Positions 23,630 through 33,260 of a DNA stretch of 38,804 nucleotides are shown here, piece after piece. The stretch is from Mycobacteriales bacterium (lineage in GTDB: Bacteria > Actinomycetota > Actinomycetes > Mycobacteriales > QHCE01). The translations under genes and the position numbers were made by a program. The DNA lies in assembly GCA_013362805.1 (NCBI GenBank), contig JABFVL010000058.1:1-38804 (forward strand), written 5' to 3'. The notes below the pieces were generated by a model. The model did not search any database and was not told where the DNA came from. It saw nothing but the letters and a program-made list of their open reading frames with translations. The stretch's first letter is position 1; each line of letters opens with the position of its first letter.

Positions 23630-24676
23630 GTGAAAAATTCATTAAAGTTAGCGCTCATTCAAACCGAAATCGTTTTCAAAGATCCCGATCGCAATTTGAA
23701 TCACATCCGGACGAAAGTTCAAGAGAGCGCGGCTCGCGGCGCCCGCATTGCCCTGCTGCCCGAAGGATGCGTAGACGGGTATTTCATTCAGGACAAAGCT
23801 GATCTGACCATCATGACTCCCGATGATGCGAGGCTTCACAATCTGGCGACAGAGGGCATAGCAATCTTCTTGCCGTTCGCCGAACACAATCCAGAGATGG
23901 ATCACGATGTGAGCGCTAAACCATTCAGCTCAGTCGCGCTTATCCAATCAAAGAACGGTGCCACAAGCGTTGAGGTCGTCTCCCGAAAAGCTAACCTGGT
24001 CGACTGGTCCGGACGCTACGTAGAATCAAAAATTTTCGCGCACCCCACTAACCCTGAAACTGGTCACAAAGCGCAATGGATCACCGAAGTTGACATTGAC
24101 GGGGTCAAGATCGTGGCCCCCATCTGCAACGACGCATTCGTACCGGTGGCGTTCGCGGCCACACTGCAGAAATTCCAACCAGACATGGTGCTGATTCCGG
24201 CCGCCAGCACCGTCTCGAAAGACACTGCCGGCGACCAGCTGGCTGACGATGGAACCATTTCATTCGAAGAAGTGTGGGATTTGGAACTCCATAGCGCCGC
24301 CGCCTATTTCCAAACGGTGGTTGCAATTTGCAATCGACCTGGCTCGGAGCAGGGGCAAAGCTTTTGGGGTGGTTCCCGTGTCATCGGTCCCCTCAAGGAC
24401 GAAACCAACGGGCATTATTACGGCGACATCATGAGCGATCAGCCAGGCACACAAATCGTGGACGTCCCCATAGATGAAGTCAAGACCAAACTCAACAATG
24501 GAAGACTCGACCGGCAAACCGTTGTGTCCACTCATGCACCAACCACTCGAGTGGTCTCGGTCCATCGAGGCGAAACTGAGCTCACGGTGATGCATCACCC
24601 GAGTCCACGCGGGCCCGCTACACCAACGGCCTCCCCCGTCGTAAGTGCGCGACGTACCGGATGTGGCATGGTGTGA
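23630..24676 (+). CDS. Carbon-nitrogen hydrolase (nitrilase superfamily)
   Basis: A 348-residue cytosolic amidase or nitrilase-type enzyme. The Glu-Lys-Cys triad is visible: Glu45 in IALLPEG, Lys120 in SRKANL and Cys166 in APICND. The substrate is not clear. The last 40 residues, after VVSVHRGE, extend beyond the usual fold and end in GCGMV. The start is GTG 23630; there is no ribosome binding site, but TATAAA lies at 23616-23621, 8 bases upstream, so the transcript may be leaderless. It ends 10 bases from the convergent MFS stop. Confidence 0.88.
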   Translation: MKNSLKLALIQTEIVFKDPDRNLNHIRTKVQESAARGARIALLPEGCVDGYFIQDKADLTIMTPDDARLHNLATEGIAIFLPFAEHNPEMDHDVSAKPFSSVALIQSKNGATSVEVVSRKANLVDWSGRYVESKIFAHPTNPETGHKAQWITEVDIDGVKIVAPICNDAFVPVAFAATLQKFQPDMVLIPAASTVSKDTAGDQLADDGTISFEEVWDLELHSAAAYFQTVVAICNRPGSEQGQSFWGGSRVIGPLKDETNGHYYGDIMSDQPGTQIVDVPIDEVKTKLNNGRLDRQTVVSTHAPTTRVVSVHRGETELTVMHHPSPRGPATPTASPVVSARRTGCGMV

Positions 24677-24686
24677 AACCAGGCGA

Positions 24687-26021
24687 TCAGGCGTTCGCGA
24701 TGCGTCGCTTCATGGCGGGCGCGAGCAGCAAAAAACCGACTGCGGCAAAGACACCCACGCCCGCGCATACCCACCACAGCACGGTGCCACCGTCCTCATA
24801 GAGTCGAGTGCCGAGCAACGGTGCGGTCAAACCCTTGGAACCAAAGGCCAACCAGAACAAACCTTGATAGCGGGCCCGAGCGGCGGCGGGGGCCAGGTCT
24901 TCGACTAGGCCCCCGAATACCGAATAAAGTCCCACTTCACCAAGGGTCCACACGATGACACACAGCGAAAATTGCACCACTGTATGCGCGAACATGGTGG
25001 CGCCCCAGCCCACGCCCAAGAGCAGAGCGCTGAGTGACAAGACAGCGGCGCGCGGATATTTGTCGGTGCGTCCAGTGGCCAACGGCAGGGTAAAGAAAAT
25101 GACCACGCCGCACACCGAAGCGATAAGCCCATAATCAGCCTCGCTCAATCCCGCTCCATCAACCGCGAGCGGCAACCCGACAAACACCTGTCCCACTAAC
25201 GCGCCTAAGACGGCCGCGAGGAAAAGAATGCCCACAAGTAAGGGGTCTCGCAGGGCCGACTTGTAGCCAACGGTTCGCGTTTCCACGCTGCGCTGATATC
25301 TAGGTAAGTCCCGTGCGCCGCGCCACACCAATGCTGGATGTATCAAACACACGATCGCGTTGATCACGAACAGTAGCGCGTAATCCACACTCGCCAAATA
25401 TCCACCAGCCATCACCGCGAAAGTGGTGCCAACATTGGCGGACCAAATCATCAACGAGAGCACTCGAGGACGTTTGTCGGGCTCGATGGTGTCCACACTC
25501 AGCGCACCCGCCGCTGGTTGGTGAAGTTCAGCGGCGATTCCGGTGGCAAACGCGATCATGATGAGGTACTGGAAGTCTGCGGTAAAAATCAGAACTACCG
25601 CCGCCATGGCCGAGCTCACCATTCCCACCATGATGGTGGGTATTCGTCCAAGATGATCGGCGAACCAGCCGCCGAGTAAAGGCGACAGAATCGCCCCTAG
25701 GCCCCAAGCACTTGCGACAGTGCCCGCGTTGACAACTGATAGGCCTCGCTCGTTTGTCAGGAACACCAATAAGAACGGCTGTATTAAAGCGCCAGAACGA
25801 TGAATGATGCTAGCCGCGAATAACATCCAAATCAGACGAGGCAACCCACGGAATACGCGAAACCTCTGCTTTATGTCCGGAATAGCAATAGTTTCAGCGG
25901 GATCCAATAATGCTACCGAAGAATCTTGCGCCCTCGCGTACATTGGACTTTCGGATAACTCAGACGAGGGCGCTTGACGATACATGCTAGACAGCATGCC
26001 AGCAGGGTTTTTGTCGATCAA
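24687..26021 (-). CDS. MFS transporter
   Basis: A membrane transporter of about 444 residues and 12 predicted helices after a roughly 60-residue hydrophilic N-terminus. Loop 2-3 has GGWFADHLGRIPTIMVG, the MFS motif A (GxxxDxxGRR type), and a related GRTDKYPRA occurs in the second half. It resembles MdtH/drug-efflux type members, but the substrate cannot be told. The start is uncertain: TTG 26021, ATG 25997 and ATG 25985 are all possible, none with a clear ribosome binding site. The neighbouring YihY gene is on the same strand 22 bases upstream, so the two may be cotranscribed. Confidence 0.88.
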   Translation of the reverse strand: MIDKNPAGMLSSMYRQAPSSELSESPMYARAQDSSVALLDPAETIAIPDIKQRFRVFRGLPRLIWMLFAASIIHRSGALIQPFLLVFLTNERGLSVVNAGTVASAWGLGAILSPLLGGWFADHLGRIPTIMVGMVSSAMAAVVLIFTADFQYLIMIAFATGIAAELHQPAAGALSVDTIEPDKRPRVLSLMIWSANVGTTFAVMAGGYLASVDYALLFVINAIVCLIHPALVWRGARDLPRYQRSVETRTVGYKSALRDPLLVGILFLAAVLGALVGQVFVGLPLAVDGAGLSEADYGLIASVCGVVIFFTLPLATGRTDKYPRAAVLSLSALLLGVGWGATMFAHTVVQFSLCVIVWTLGEVGLYSVFGGLVEDLAPAAARARYQGLFWLAFGSKGLTAPLLGTRLYEDGGTVLWWVCAGVGVFAAVGFLLLAPAMKRRIANA

Positions 26022-26043
26022 TAAGAACGAGTAATGCCGCCCT

Positions 26044-26874
26044 TTATGCGGGGGAATTTTCCTTTGCCAAGGTCGTATTAATCTGCGCGCCCAATAGGGC
26101 TGTAAAAATAGACAAATACAGCCAGAGCATCAAAACAATAAAACCGGCGAGCGTACCGTACGTTTCATTGTAACTACCGAAATTGCCGACATAGAAAGAA
26201 AAGCCGAGCGTCCCTATCAGCCACACGCCCAATGCGATCGCCGAACCCCAGCTCACCCACTGCCAAGGAGTTCTTGAACGGTCAGGCCCAAACCGGTAGA
26301 ACACATCTAGACCCACCAAAGCCGCCGCGAGCAATCCCACCCAGCGAACCAGCCCGATCACAATAGCGGCGATACCGCTGACCCCGACAGCCCGCAGAAT
26401 AGGCCCCAGCGCGGCGACGAGCCCCATCGCGCACGCCACACCAACGATCGCACCGAGGGCGAACAACAACGCGATAGCGCGGCGCTTCACAAAGGACCGT
26501 GTTTCAGGTACATCAAAAATCGTGGTAAGACCCTCCATAAGCGAGTTCATGCCGCTGGAAACACTCCAGATCAACAAGAGTGTGCTCACCAGCAAACCTA
26601 TGGTTAGACTGCCGCCGCTCGAATTAGCGGCGGCGCTCAGCTGCTCGACCAGCAAATTGCCCGCGCTCGTGGGGAGCGCGTCGGTCAGCGGCTCCAGTTG
26701 CCTTTTGATCTCTGCGGGGTCGGCCACAAGCGCATATACCGTGACAACAGCGATGAGTGCCGGGAAAACGGCCAAGGTGGCGTAGAACGCCACTCCGGCG
26801 GTGATCATCGTCATCTGCCCATCACGCACGGCGACAAACACTTTTTTGGCGATATCCATACGAGCGGTGTCCAT
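26044..26874 (-). CDS. YihY/BrkB family inner membrane protein
   Basis: A 276-residue membrane protein with six hydrophobic stretches. The family signature appears as MITAGVAFYATLAVFPALIAVV (about 21-42), with WSVSSGMNSLMEGLTTIFD in the middle and TYGTLAGFIVLMLWLYLSIFTALLGAQIN near the end. The molecular role of this family is not settled; it was once annotated as RNase BN. The length is typical. The ATG at 26872-26874 is followed by another at 26859. Confidence 0.92.
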   Translation of the reverse strand: MDTARMDIAKKVFVAVRDGQMTMITAGVAFYATLAVFPALIAVVTVYALVADPAEIKRQLEPLTDALPTSAGNLLVEQLSAAANSSGGSLTIGLLVSTLLLIWSVSSGMNSLMEGLTTIFDVPETRSFVKRRAIALLFALGAIVGVACAMGLVAALGPILRAVGVSGIAAIVIGLVRWVGLLAAALVGLDVFYRFGPDRSRTPWQWVSWGSAIALGVWLIGTLGFSFYVGNFGSYNETYGTLAGFIVLMLWLYLSIFTALLGAQINTTLAKENSPA

Positions 26875-26959
26875 TAAGTATGCCTACCCAGGTACCGCAC
26901 AGATATGCCATGCAACACGCAAAATTTAGGGTTGTTTAACCACCAGCGGAATAATCAGT

Positions 26960-27640
26960 TTATTCGCCGACAATCGGGGCCAACTGGTCGACCAGTTTCG
27001 CAAGTGCCCGAAATGCCTTGCCCCGGTGGCTAATCGCGTCCTTTTCGGTGGGCGACAATTCCGCATTCGACACCGATTCCCCCTCAGCCACAAAAATTGG
27101 GTCATAGCCGAACCCACCCGCGCCCCGAGGCTCCCGCAACAAGGTGCCGACCATTTCACCTTCGACCACCCGCTCGACCTGCCACGGAGTGCCGAATTCA
27201 CCAGCAAATGGCCGATCAGCGATGAGCCCGTTGTTTTCATTTTCCAGACCAACGGCGGCGGACTCCGGAATGACCAAAGCGGCGGCACAATGAAACGATG
27301 CGTTCCGCCGTTCGATTGGAACATCCCGCAGCTGCCCCAACAGCAGATTCAAATTCGCGACGTCGTCGCCGTGTTCGCCCGACCAACGCGCCGAAAATAC
27401 CCCTGGCATGCCATTGAGCGCATCCACACTCAAACCCGAATCGTCCGCGACGGTAATCATTCCCGTGTGACGCGCACCCTCGCGCGCCTTCAGCAATGCG
27501 TTCTCGGCGAACGTCGCACCCGTTTCAGGCGCCTCTGGATAACTGGAAACATCGTCCAAGGTGAGTACTTGCGACCCAGCCAAAAGACGCTGAAGCTCAA
27601 CCAGCTTCTTCTTATTACGAGTAGCCAGCAGGATTCTCAC
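26960..27640 (-). CDS. rdgB: dITP/XTP pyrophosphatase (RdgB/HAM1)
   Basis: Removes non-canonical purine triphosphates (dITP, XTP) from the nucleotide pool. It shows [14 protein letters not shown] at the N-terminus, [16 protein letters not shown], the [21 protein letters not shown] signature (about 67-87) and GGFGYDPIF...SHRGKAF near the C-terminus. It has 226 residues. The GTG at 27638-27640 shares GTGA with the rph stop, so the genes are translationally coupled, as in many actinobacteria. Confidence 0.95.
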   Translation of the reverse strand: MRILLATRNKKKLVELQRLLAGSQVLTLDDVSSYPEAPETGATFAENALLKAREGARHTGMITVADDSGLSVDALNGMPGVFSARWSGEHGDDVANLNLLLGQLRDVPIERRNASFHCAAALVIPESAAVGLENENNGLIADRPFAGEFGTPWQVERVVEGEMVGTLLREPRGAGGFGYDPIFVAEGESVSNAELSPTEKDAISHRGKAFRALAKLVDQLAPIVGE

Positions 27641-28359
27641 GAGGCCAAAGCTTTCTGTTGTAGAGCGGTCAACTGCGCACATCCCGCCGCACCCAAATCA
27701 AGCAACGCGTTGAGCTGCGCCCGGTCGAATACCGCTTCCTCTCCTGTTCCCTGCACCTCCACGAAGTCACCGGAGGCAGTACTGACAATATTCATGTCCA
27801 CCTCGGCGGCTACATCTTCTTCGTAACACAAATCCAACCGAGGCTCACCGTTGACAATGCCTACGCTAACCGCTGAAACCAAGGTGGTCAGCGCCTGAGG
27901 TGATGCGGTTCCGCGTTGCACCAGCCAATTCACCGCGTCAGCAAGCGCCACAGTGGCACCGGTAATCGCAGCCGTACGCGTGCCCCCATCGGCCTGCAGC
28001 ACGTCGCAGTCCAGCGAAATCGTGTTTTCCCCCAAGGCCTTCAAATCAACCGCGACCCGAAGTGAACGGCCTATCAGGCGGGATATTTCGTGGGTGCGCC
28101 CGCCAATTTTTCCTTTCACCGACTCACGCGAATTACGGGTGTGCGTCGCACGCGGCAACATCGCGTATTCGGCGGTTACCCAGCCCAAGCCACTGCCTTT
28201 ACGCCACTTCGGCACACCTTCCACGACGCTAGCGGCACACAGCACGCGAGTGCGCCCAAACTCCACCAACACCGAGCCCTCGGCATGGTCAAGCCAGCCA
28301 CGGGTGAAGCGAATATCACGAAGCGCGTCAAGGGCGCGATTATCCGGTCGGGTCGTCAT
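27637..28359 (-). CDS. rph: Ribonuclease PH
   Basis: Phosphorolytic 3'-5' exoribonuclease that trims tRNA 3' ends. It shows [30 protein letters not shown] (a hallmark), [49 protein letters not shown] and [14 protein letters not shown]. At 240 residues the length is typical when starting at ATG 28357-28359 ([14 protein letters not shown]); the frame is open to 28605, but that part overlaps the clpS promoter region and is not protein-like. It is first in the rph-rdgB operon and divergent from clpS. Confidence 0.96.
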   Translation of the reverse strand: MTTRPDNRALDALRDIRFTRGWLDHAEGSVLVEFGRTRVLCAASVVEGVPKWRKGSGLGWVTAEYAMLPRATHTRNSRESVKGKIGGRTHEISRLIGRSLRVAVDLKALGENTISLDCDVLQADGGTRTAAITGATVALADAVNWLVQRGTASPQALTTLVSAVSVGIVNGEPRLDLCYEEDVAAEVDMNIVSTASGDFVEVQGTGEEAVFDRAQLNALLDLGAAGCAQLTALQQKALAS

Positions 28360-28477
28360 CCGTAAAAGGTTACAAGCAGTGTTGGGCCACCCACCCGCAT
28401 GGGTGTTCGGGCAAAAGTAAGGACGCACAACACGAGCGGAGGTTGCTCCTGAGCGCTGAAGTGGCACGATAGGAGTT

Positions 28478-28792
28478 ATGGCTACACCGGCATATCCATC
28501 CCTGCACGCTGAAACCGCAATGCGACCAGCGCCTGTGCCCGAATCGGTCGCCGAAATAGACCGACCCTGGGTCACCGTGGTGTGGGACGACCCCGTAAAC
28601 CTCATGTCATACGTGACATACGTGTTCCAAAAACTCTTCGGCTACTCCAAAGATAAAGCGACCGAGCTCATGCTCAATGTGCATCAGCAAGGAAAAGCTA
28701 TCGTGAGCAGTGGCCCAAGAGAGCGCATGGAACTTGATGTCGCGCGGCTGCACGAATACGGTCTACAAGCCACGCTGCGGCACGACTCGTAA
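28478..28792 (+). CDS. clpS: ClpS adaptor protein
   Basis: Delivers N-end-rule substrates to ClpC/ClpA-ClpP protease. A flexible N-terminal arm of about 30 residues is followed by the core [44 protein letters not shown], with the Asp/Asn substrate pocket (DDPVN) and M-x-VH, ending [10 protein letters not shown]. It has 104 residues. It leads a rightward run with a 9-base gap to the DUF2017 gene. Confidence 0.95.
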   Translation: MATPAYPSLHAETAMRPAPVPESVAEIDRPWVTVVWDDPVNLMSYVTYVFQKLFGYSKDKATELMLNVHQQGKAIVSSGPRERMELDVARLHEYGLQATLRHDS

Positions 28793-28801
28793 GGACGAAC
28801 C

Positions 28802-29320
28802 ATGAGCTTGCCGCAAGGCTTTACCGCCCACGGCGCTACCTTCACCCTGGAAACCAGCGCGAACGAAGCTCGGATTTTGCGCGAAATCATGGACCAGGTC
28901 GCCGAACTCGCCGCCCATGGCGACGCATCTGTCGACGAGGCCGTGGGCAGGCTGCTGCCCGATGGCTATCGAGACGACGAAAAAGCCGCGCTTGAATTGC
29001 GCAGCCTCACCGAAGGATCGCTTCGCAGCGCGAAAGTCGCTGCCGCCCGTGAGGTCGCCTCCACTCTGCCGCACCACGCCGGCGCGGTTGAACTCGACGA
29101 ACAACAAGCCCAGTCTTGGCTAACTGCCCTCACCGACGCGCGGCTAGTTCTCGCCAATCGCATCGGACTTACCGGCGACAGTGACCTCATTGGTGAACTC
29201 GACGACGCGGTCGCCGAAGACCCCGAAGGCCCCCGCACCTTCGCGATCAGCGTCTACCACTACTTGAGCTTCCTTCAAGAGACCTTGGTCCACGCGGTTG
29301 CCGATTGGGACGAACAGTGA
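28802..29320 (+). CDS. DUF2017 family protein
   Basis: A 172-residue cytosolic protein found beside clpS in actinobacteria (Rv1332-like). It is largely helical and acidic, with [49 protein letters not shown] and a C-terminal [18 protein letters not shown]. The function is unknown. A role with ClpS is only positional inference. The ATG at 28802 follows AAGGAC; the stop overlaps the murI GTG by 4 bases (GTGA). Confidence 0.9.
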   Translation: MSLPQGFTAHGATFTLETSANEARILREIMDQVAELAAHGDASVDEAVGRLLPDGYRDDEKAALELRSLTEGSLRSAKVAAAREVASTLPHHAGAVELDEQQAQSWLTALTDARLVLANRIGLTGDSDLIGELDDAVAEDPEGPRTFAISVYHYLSFLQETLVHAVADWDEQ

Positions 29321-30120
29321 GCGACGCACCCATCGGAGTGTTCGATTCCGGGGTGGGTGGGCTCACGGTAGCCAGAGCGATCGCCGATCTGCTCCCGAAC
29401 GAGCGAATCCGCTACGTCGGGGACACCGCCCATGTGCCATATGGGCCCAGGCCCATCGCGCAAGTGCGATCTCTCGCGCTAGAGGCGCTCGATCACCTGG
29501 TGGAAACTGGCGTAAAAGCACTGGTCATCGCATGCAATTCGGCATCAGCCGCCTGTCTGGCCGATGCCAGAGAACGCTACGACATTCCACTAGTCGAAGT
29601 GATCTTGCCGGCTGCCCGCCGTGCGGCCACCACCACGCGCAACGGCCATATTGGAGTGATCGGCACCTACGCCACGATCAAAAGTGGCGCCTATGAGAAC
29701 GCCCTCGCCGCCGCCCCCGGAATCACGGTCACCAGCGCGGCTTGCCCAGAATTCGTGCCATTTGTCGAACGCGGAGTAACCAGCGGTCGGCAGATTCTGG
29801 GGCTGGCGCAAAACTACCTAGCGCCTCTCGCCGCGGCTGGAGTAGACACTCTTGTGCTGGGCTGCACCCACTACCCCCTACTCGTCGGCGTGATCTCACT
29901 CGCTATCGGTCCAGATGTGACACTCGTTTCCAGCGCTGACGAGACCGCACGCCAGCTTTTCCGAATGTTGCATGAACAAGAACTACTCGCTCCAGAACAA
30001 GACACACCGCCAGGACACCAGTTTTATGCCACCGGACCTATCGAACCGTTTACCCGACTCGCCCGGCGTTTCCTCGGCCCGGCGATCGACGCAGACCTGC
30101 GCGCCCTGCAACTCACCTAA
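29317..30120 (+). CDS. murI: Glutamate racemase
   Basis: Makes D-glutamate for peptidoglycan. Motifs are GVFDSGVGG (Asp10, Ser11), [11 protein letters not shown], the first catalytic cysteine in IACNSASA (Cys73) and the second in LGCTHYPL (Cys183). It has 267 residues. The start is GTG 29317, overlapping the DUF2017 stop (GTGA); the frame extends 4 codons further upstream, which is not needed. Confidence 0.96.
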   Translation: MSDAPIGVFDSGVGGLTVARAIADLLPNERIRYVGDTAHVPYGPRPIAQVRSLALEALDHLVETGVKALVIACNSASAACLADARERYDIPLVEVILPAARRAATTTRNGHIGVIGTYATIKSGAYENALAAAPGITVTSAACPEFVPFVERGVTSGRQILGLAQNYLAPLAAAGVDTLVLGCTHYPLLVGVISLAIGPDVTLVSSADETARQLFRMLHEQELLAPEQDTPPGHQFYATGPIEPFTRLARRFLGPAIDADLRALQLT

Positions 30121-30180
30121 ACCCTCAGACATTTCTGGTGTAGTTTTACGCAAACACTTAACACTGGAGCAGAGGTTCAC

Positions 30181-30936
30181 ATGCGTCTAACTGTGCTCGG
30201 CTGCGCTGGCAGCATGCCTGGGCCGGATTCCCCATGTTCGTCGTACCTTTTGGAGGCTGAGGACTTCCGGTTACTCATCGACTTCGGTATCGGCGCACTT
30301 GGGGCACTGCAACGAGAACAGCTGCTTTATGACATAGATGCGATCGTGCTTTCACACCTACACCTAGACCATTGCGCGGACGTGGCCAGCTACATCGTCG
30401 CCCGTCACTACTATCCGCCCCACGGCGAACCGCTCCCCAAGATTCCGCTCCACGCCCCAGCCGGCGCCGCCGCCCGGATAGCCGAAATTGGTGGCGCGGG
30501 GGTGGGCAATCACGCGGCCGAGGTTTTCGAGTTCCGCACCATGCTGCGAGGCGAACTGGAGATCGGGCCGTTCACGCTCAACTTGGCCCACGTCAATCAT
30601 CCTATTGAGACGTTTGGCATGCGCATCGAACACGCGGGGCGAGTTCTCACCTACTCGGGAGATACCGGCGAAAGCGACGCCCTCATCGACCTGGCTCGCA
30701 ACGCCGACTTGTTCCTGTGTGAAGCGAGTTTCGATGAAAACCCCAACAACCCACCAGATGTGCACTTGTCTGGCTCACAAGCCGGGCAGCACGCTATGAA
30801 GGCGGCGGCTCGCAAGCTGCTCCTTACCCATTTGGTGAGCCCACACGTGGACGAAAACGAGACGCTAGAAATCGCGAGGCGCCACTACACCGGACAGGTT
30901 GAACTCGCCCGCGCCGGATGGGTATACGACATCTAA
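30181..30936 (+). CDS. Metallo-beta-lactamase-fold hydrolase (Rv1339-like)
   Basis: A 251-residue zinc hydrolase of the RNase Z-like branch. The metal motif SHLHLDHCAD (His59, His61, Asp63, His64) is followed by LAHVNHPIETFGMRIEH, TYSGDTGESDALIDLA (Asp in the metal site) and LTHLVSPH. The M. tuberculosis homologue in the equivalent position (Rv1339, next to murI) has been reported to degrade cAMP, so cyclic-nucleotide phosphodiesterase is a reasonable prediction; RNase Z activity seems less likely. The ATG at 30181 follows GGAGCAGAGG. It is next to murI with a 60-base gap. Confidence 0.88.
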   Translation: MRLTVLGCAGSMPGPDSPCSSYLLEAEDFRLLIDFGIGALGALQREQLLYDIDAIVLSHLHLDHCADVASYIVARHYYPPHGEPLPKIPLHAPAGAAARIAEIGGAGVGNHAAEVFEFRTMLRGELEIGPFTLNLAHVNHPIETFGMRIEHAGRVLTYSGDTGESDALIDLARNADLFLCEASFDENPNNPPDVHLSGSQAGQHAMKAAARKLLLTHLVSPHVDENETLEIARRHYTGQVELARAGWVYDI

Positions 30937-30967
30937 TAATGTCCCAGGCGCGTCCTAAGCTATTGGC

Positions 30968-32257
30968 GTGCCCACAACTGGACTTCACACAGACCACTAT
31001 GAACTGACGATGCTCAACGCGGCGCTGCGCGATGGCACAGCGGAGCGCCGCTGTGTCTTCGAAGTATTCGCGCGGAGCTTGCCTCCGGGCCGCCGATACG
31101 GCGTTGTGGCGGGCATCGGCCGACTCACCGAGGCCCTACGCGATTTTCGATACGACGACAACGCTCTGCGTTTTCTACGTGATAACAACATTGTCGACGA
31201 AACCACACTGCGCTGGTTGGAAAACTATCGCTTCACCGGCGACATCGACACCTATCGCGAGGGTGATCTCTATTTCCCGGGCTCGCCTATCGTCACGGTG
31301 ACCGGCACCTTCGCCGAAAGTGTCATCCTGGAAACACTCGTCCTGTCGATCCTCAACCACGACTGCGCCATCGCCTCAGCGGCATCACGTATGGCCACAG
31401 CGGCCGGAAGCCGGCGGCTGGTTGAAATGGGCTCACGACGCACCCACGAAGAATCCGCGATTGCCGCCGCCAGAGCCGCATACCTCGGCGGCTTTTCCAG
31501 CACCTCCAACTTGGCCGCCGGCCGGCGATATGGCGTGCCAACCGGCGGCACAGCGGCCCACGCGTTCACGTTGCTCCACGACAACGAGACCTCAGCGTTT
31601 CAATCTCAAATAGACACTCTCGGCCCCTCCACCACGCTCCTAGTCGATACCTACGACATCACCGAAGGCATTCGGCAAGCCATTGCCATCGCTGGGCCAG
31701 ATCTCGGCTCAATACGCATTGACTCCGGCGACCTCGCCGTCATCGCCGAACAAGCCCGCGCGCAGCTCGATGCCCTGGGCGCGGTCAACACAAAAATCAT
31801 TCTTTCCGGCGACCTTGACGAATATGCCATCGCCGCTCTCGCCGCGGCGCCAGTCGACGCCTATGGGGTCGGCACGGCGCTGGTGACCGGCTCTGGCGCA
31901 CCGGCGGCCGGGATGGTCTACAAACTCGTTGAAGTGGACGGCCGTCCAGTCGTGAAGCGAAGTCTGCACAAAACTTCCCGAGGCGGCCGCAAACATGCGG
32001 TGCGCCGCCACAAACCAACGGGCACCGCGCTGGAAGAAATCATCGCCTCCCAGCATCTCCCCAACGCCGAGCCACACGACCGGATACTGCACATGCCGCT
32101 GGTCCGCAATGGCGAGTTCCTTGACGTCCCAAACCTCACTCAAAGCCGCGAAACCCTCAAAGCACAACTTCGCGCCATCCCTTGGGAGGGGCTGAAGCTC
32201 TCTCCTGGCGAACCAGCCATACCCACCACCTTCGAAAGCACGGCCCAAGGCGCCTAA
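30968..32257 (+). CDS. pncB: Nicotinate phosphoribosyltransferase
   Basis: Converts nicotinate and PRPP to nicotinate mononucleotide in NAD salvage. It shows LHTDHYELTMLNAAL with the conserved His near the N-terminus, FEVFARSLPPGRRYGVVAG, GSRRTHEESAIAAARAAYLGGFSSTSNLAAGRRYGVPTGGTAAHAF, and SIRIDSGDLA. The length of 429 residues is normal. The start is GTG 30968. With pncA just downstream it forms a two-step pathway from nicotinamide to NaMN. Confidence 0.95.
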   Translation: MPTTGLHTDHYELTMLNAALRDGTAERRCVFEVFARSLPPGRRYGVVAGIGRLTEALRDFRYDDNALRFLRDNNIVDETTLRWLENYRFTGDIDTYREGDLYFPGSPIVTVTGTFAESVILETLVLSILNHDCAIASAASRMATAAGSRRLVEMGSRRTHEESAIAAARAAYLGGFSSTSNLAAGRRYGVPTGGTAAHAFTLLHDNETSAFQSQIDTLGPSTTLLVDTYDITEGIRQAIAIAGPDLGSIRIDSGDLAVIAEQARAQLDALGAVNTKIILSGDLDEYAIAALAAAPVDAYGVGTALVTGSGAPAAGMVYKLVEVDGRPVVKRSLHKTSRGGRKHAVRRHKPTGTALEEIIASQHLPNAEPHDRILHMPLVRNGEFLDVPNLTQSRETLKAQLRAIPWEGLKLSPGEPAIPTTFESTAQGA

Positions 32258-32338
32258 ATTCCTAACCTCACTTAGTCCAGCAGCGCAGCCCAACTGGCGC
32301 TAGCGTTAACAGTGGGGACAACAACAGGAGGGGCAGCC

Positions 32339-32911
32339 ATGGCCAAAGCGCTCATCATCGTGGACGTGCAAAATGACTTCTGTGAAGGTGGTTCGCTCGG
32401 GGTGAGCGGCGGGACAACCGTTGCCTCGGCTATTACCGCCGCTCTGCGTGCCAACACCCACCAATGGGACTATGTCGTTGCCACCCGCGATCATCACATC
32501 GACCCCGGAAACCACTTTTCCGAAACACCGGACTACGTCGACAGCTGGCCACGACATTGCGTGGTAGGCACCGATGGCGTGGAACTACACCCAAAACTAG
32601 ACCGTAGCCGCATTGAAGCGACCTTCGACAAAGGCGAATACACCGCCGCTTATTCGGGTTTCGAGGGCCGAGCGAGCGGGGTCAATTTGGCGCGCTGGTT
32701 GCACGCCCACGGCATCGAACAAGTCGACGTAGTGGGTATAGCCACCGACCACTGCGTGCGAGCCACGGCCCTGGATGCGGCGGCGGAAGGCTTCCATACC
32801 ACCGTGTTGCTCGACATGACAGCGGGAGTGGCGCCAGAGACTATCGAAAAGGCGTTGAGTGAACTGGCCGCGGCGGGCGTACACCTCGTGGGCACGCCTG
32901 CGGAAAACTAA
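32339..32911 (+). CDS. pncA: Nicotinamidase (PncA type)
   Basis: Hydrolyses nicotinamide to nicotinate for the neighbouring PncB. The catalytic triad is visible as Asp9 (IIVDVQNDF), Lys98 (FDKGEY) and Cys139 (ATDHCVRAT), with metal ligands Asp51, His53, His59 and His73, matching the M. tuberculosis enzyme's layout. It has 190 residues. The ATG at 32339 follows AGGAGGGG, an excellent ribosome binding site. The stop shares CTAA with the convergent small acidic gene. Confidence 0.95.
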   Translation: MAKALIIVDVQNDFCEGGSLGVSGGTTVASAITAALRANTHQWDYVVATRDHHIDPGNHFSETPDYVDSWPRHCVVGTDGVELHPKLDRSRIEATFDKGEYTAAYSGFEGRASGVNLARWLHAHGIEQVDVVGIATDHCVRATALDAAAEGFHTTVLLDMTAGVAPETIEKALSELAAAGVHLVGTPAEN

Positions 32912-33108
32912 AACTGTATGCCACGACGCGGGGTGCCGTTGGTCTCGTGACCGCCATAGTGGCTGCCCCTGCCGATGACAAACCTTGGACCACCCGGTTG
33001 AAGATCAGACACGGCAGCGGGCGGCTCAGCCTCATCCAGGGGCAGTTCTTCGGCGGTTGGCTCCGCTTCCTCACCCGTGGGCCGCTCTTCCTCAATATGT
33101 TCGTCCAT
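32908..33108 (-). CDS. Small acidic peptide with Gly/Arg-rich tail
   Basis: A 66-residue protein, not recognised. The first 38 residues are strongly acidic and Pro-rich (MDEHIEEERPTGEEAEPTAE...), then comes DLQPGG and a basic, Gly/His-rich tail (PRFVIGRGSHYGGHETNGTP...). The ATG at 33106-33108 has GAGGTG about 5 bases upstream. The nested stop (CTAA) with pncA supports a real convergent gene. The leader-plus-GG-plus-core look recalls a RiPP precursor, but no modifying enzyme is beside it, so that is speculation. Confidence 0.5.
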   Translation of the reverse strand: MDEHIEEERPTGEEAEPTAEELPLDEAEPPAAVSDLQPGGPRFVIGRGSHYGGHETNGTPRRGIQF

Positions 33109-33260
33109 GTGATCACCTCGATGGGTTCGTCTTCGCACCCAATATGCCCCACTGAGCGAACATCGAGGCGCAAACAGCAAAACCCGCGGCATCACACCGG
33201 AAAATCACCCTGGCGCTTACCCCAGCGGTCAATCATCGCAGCGATAAGCGCCTTACAACA

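Noticed and set aside
28360..28605. N-terminal extension of RNase PH and overlap with clpS
   Set aside because: RNase PH family length and the ATG at 28357-28359 fit; the extension would cover the clpS start and promoter and has no homology.
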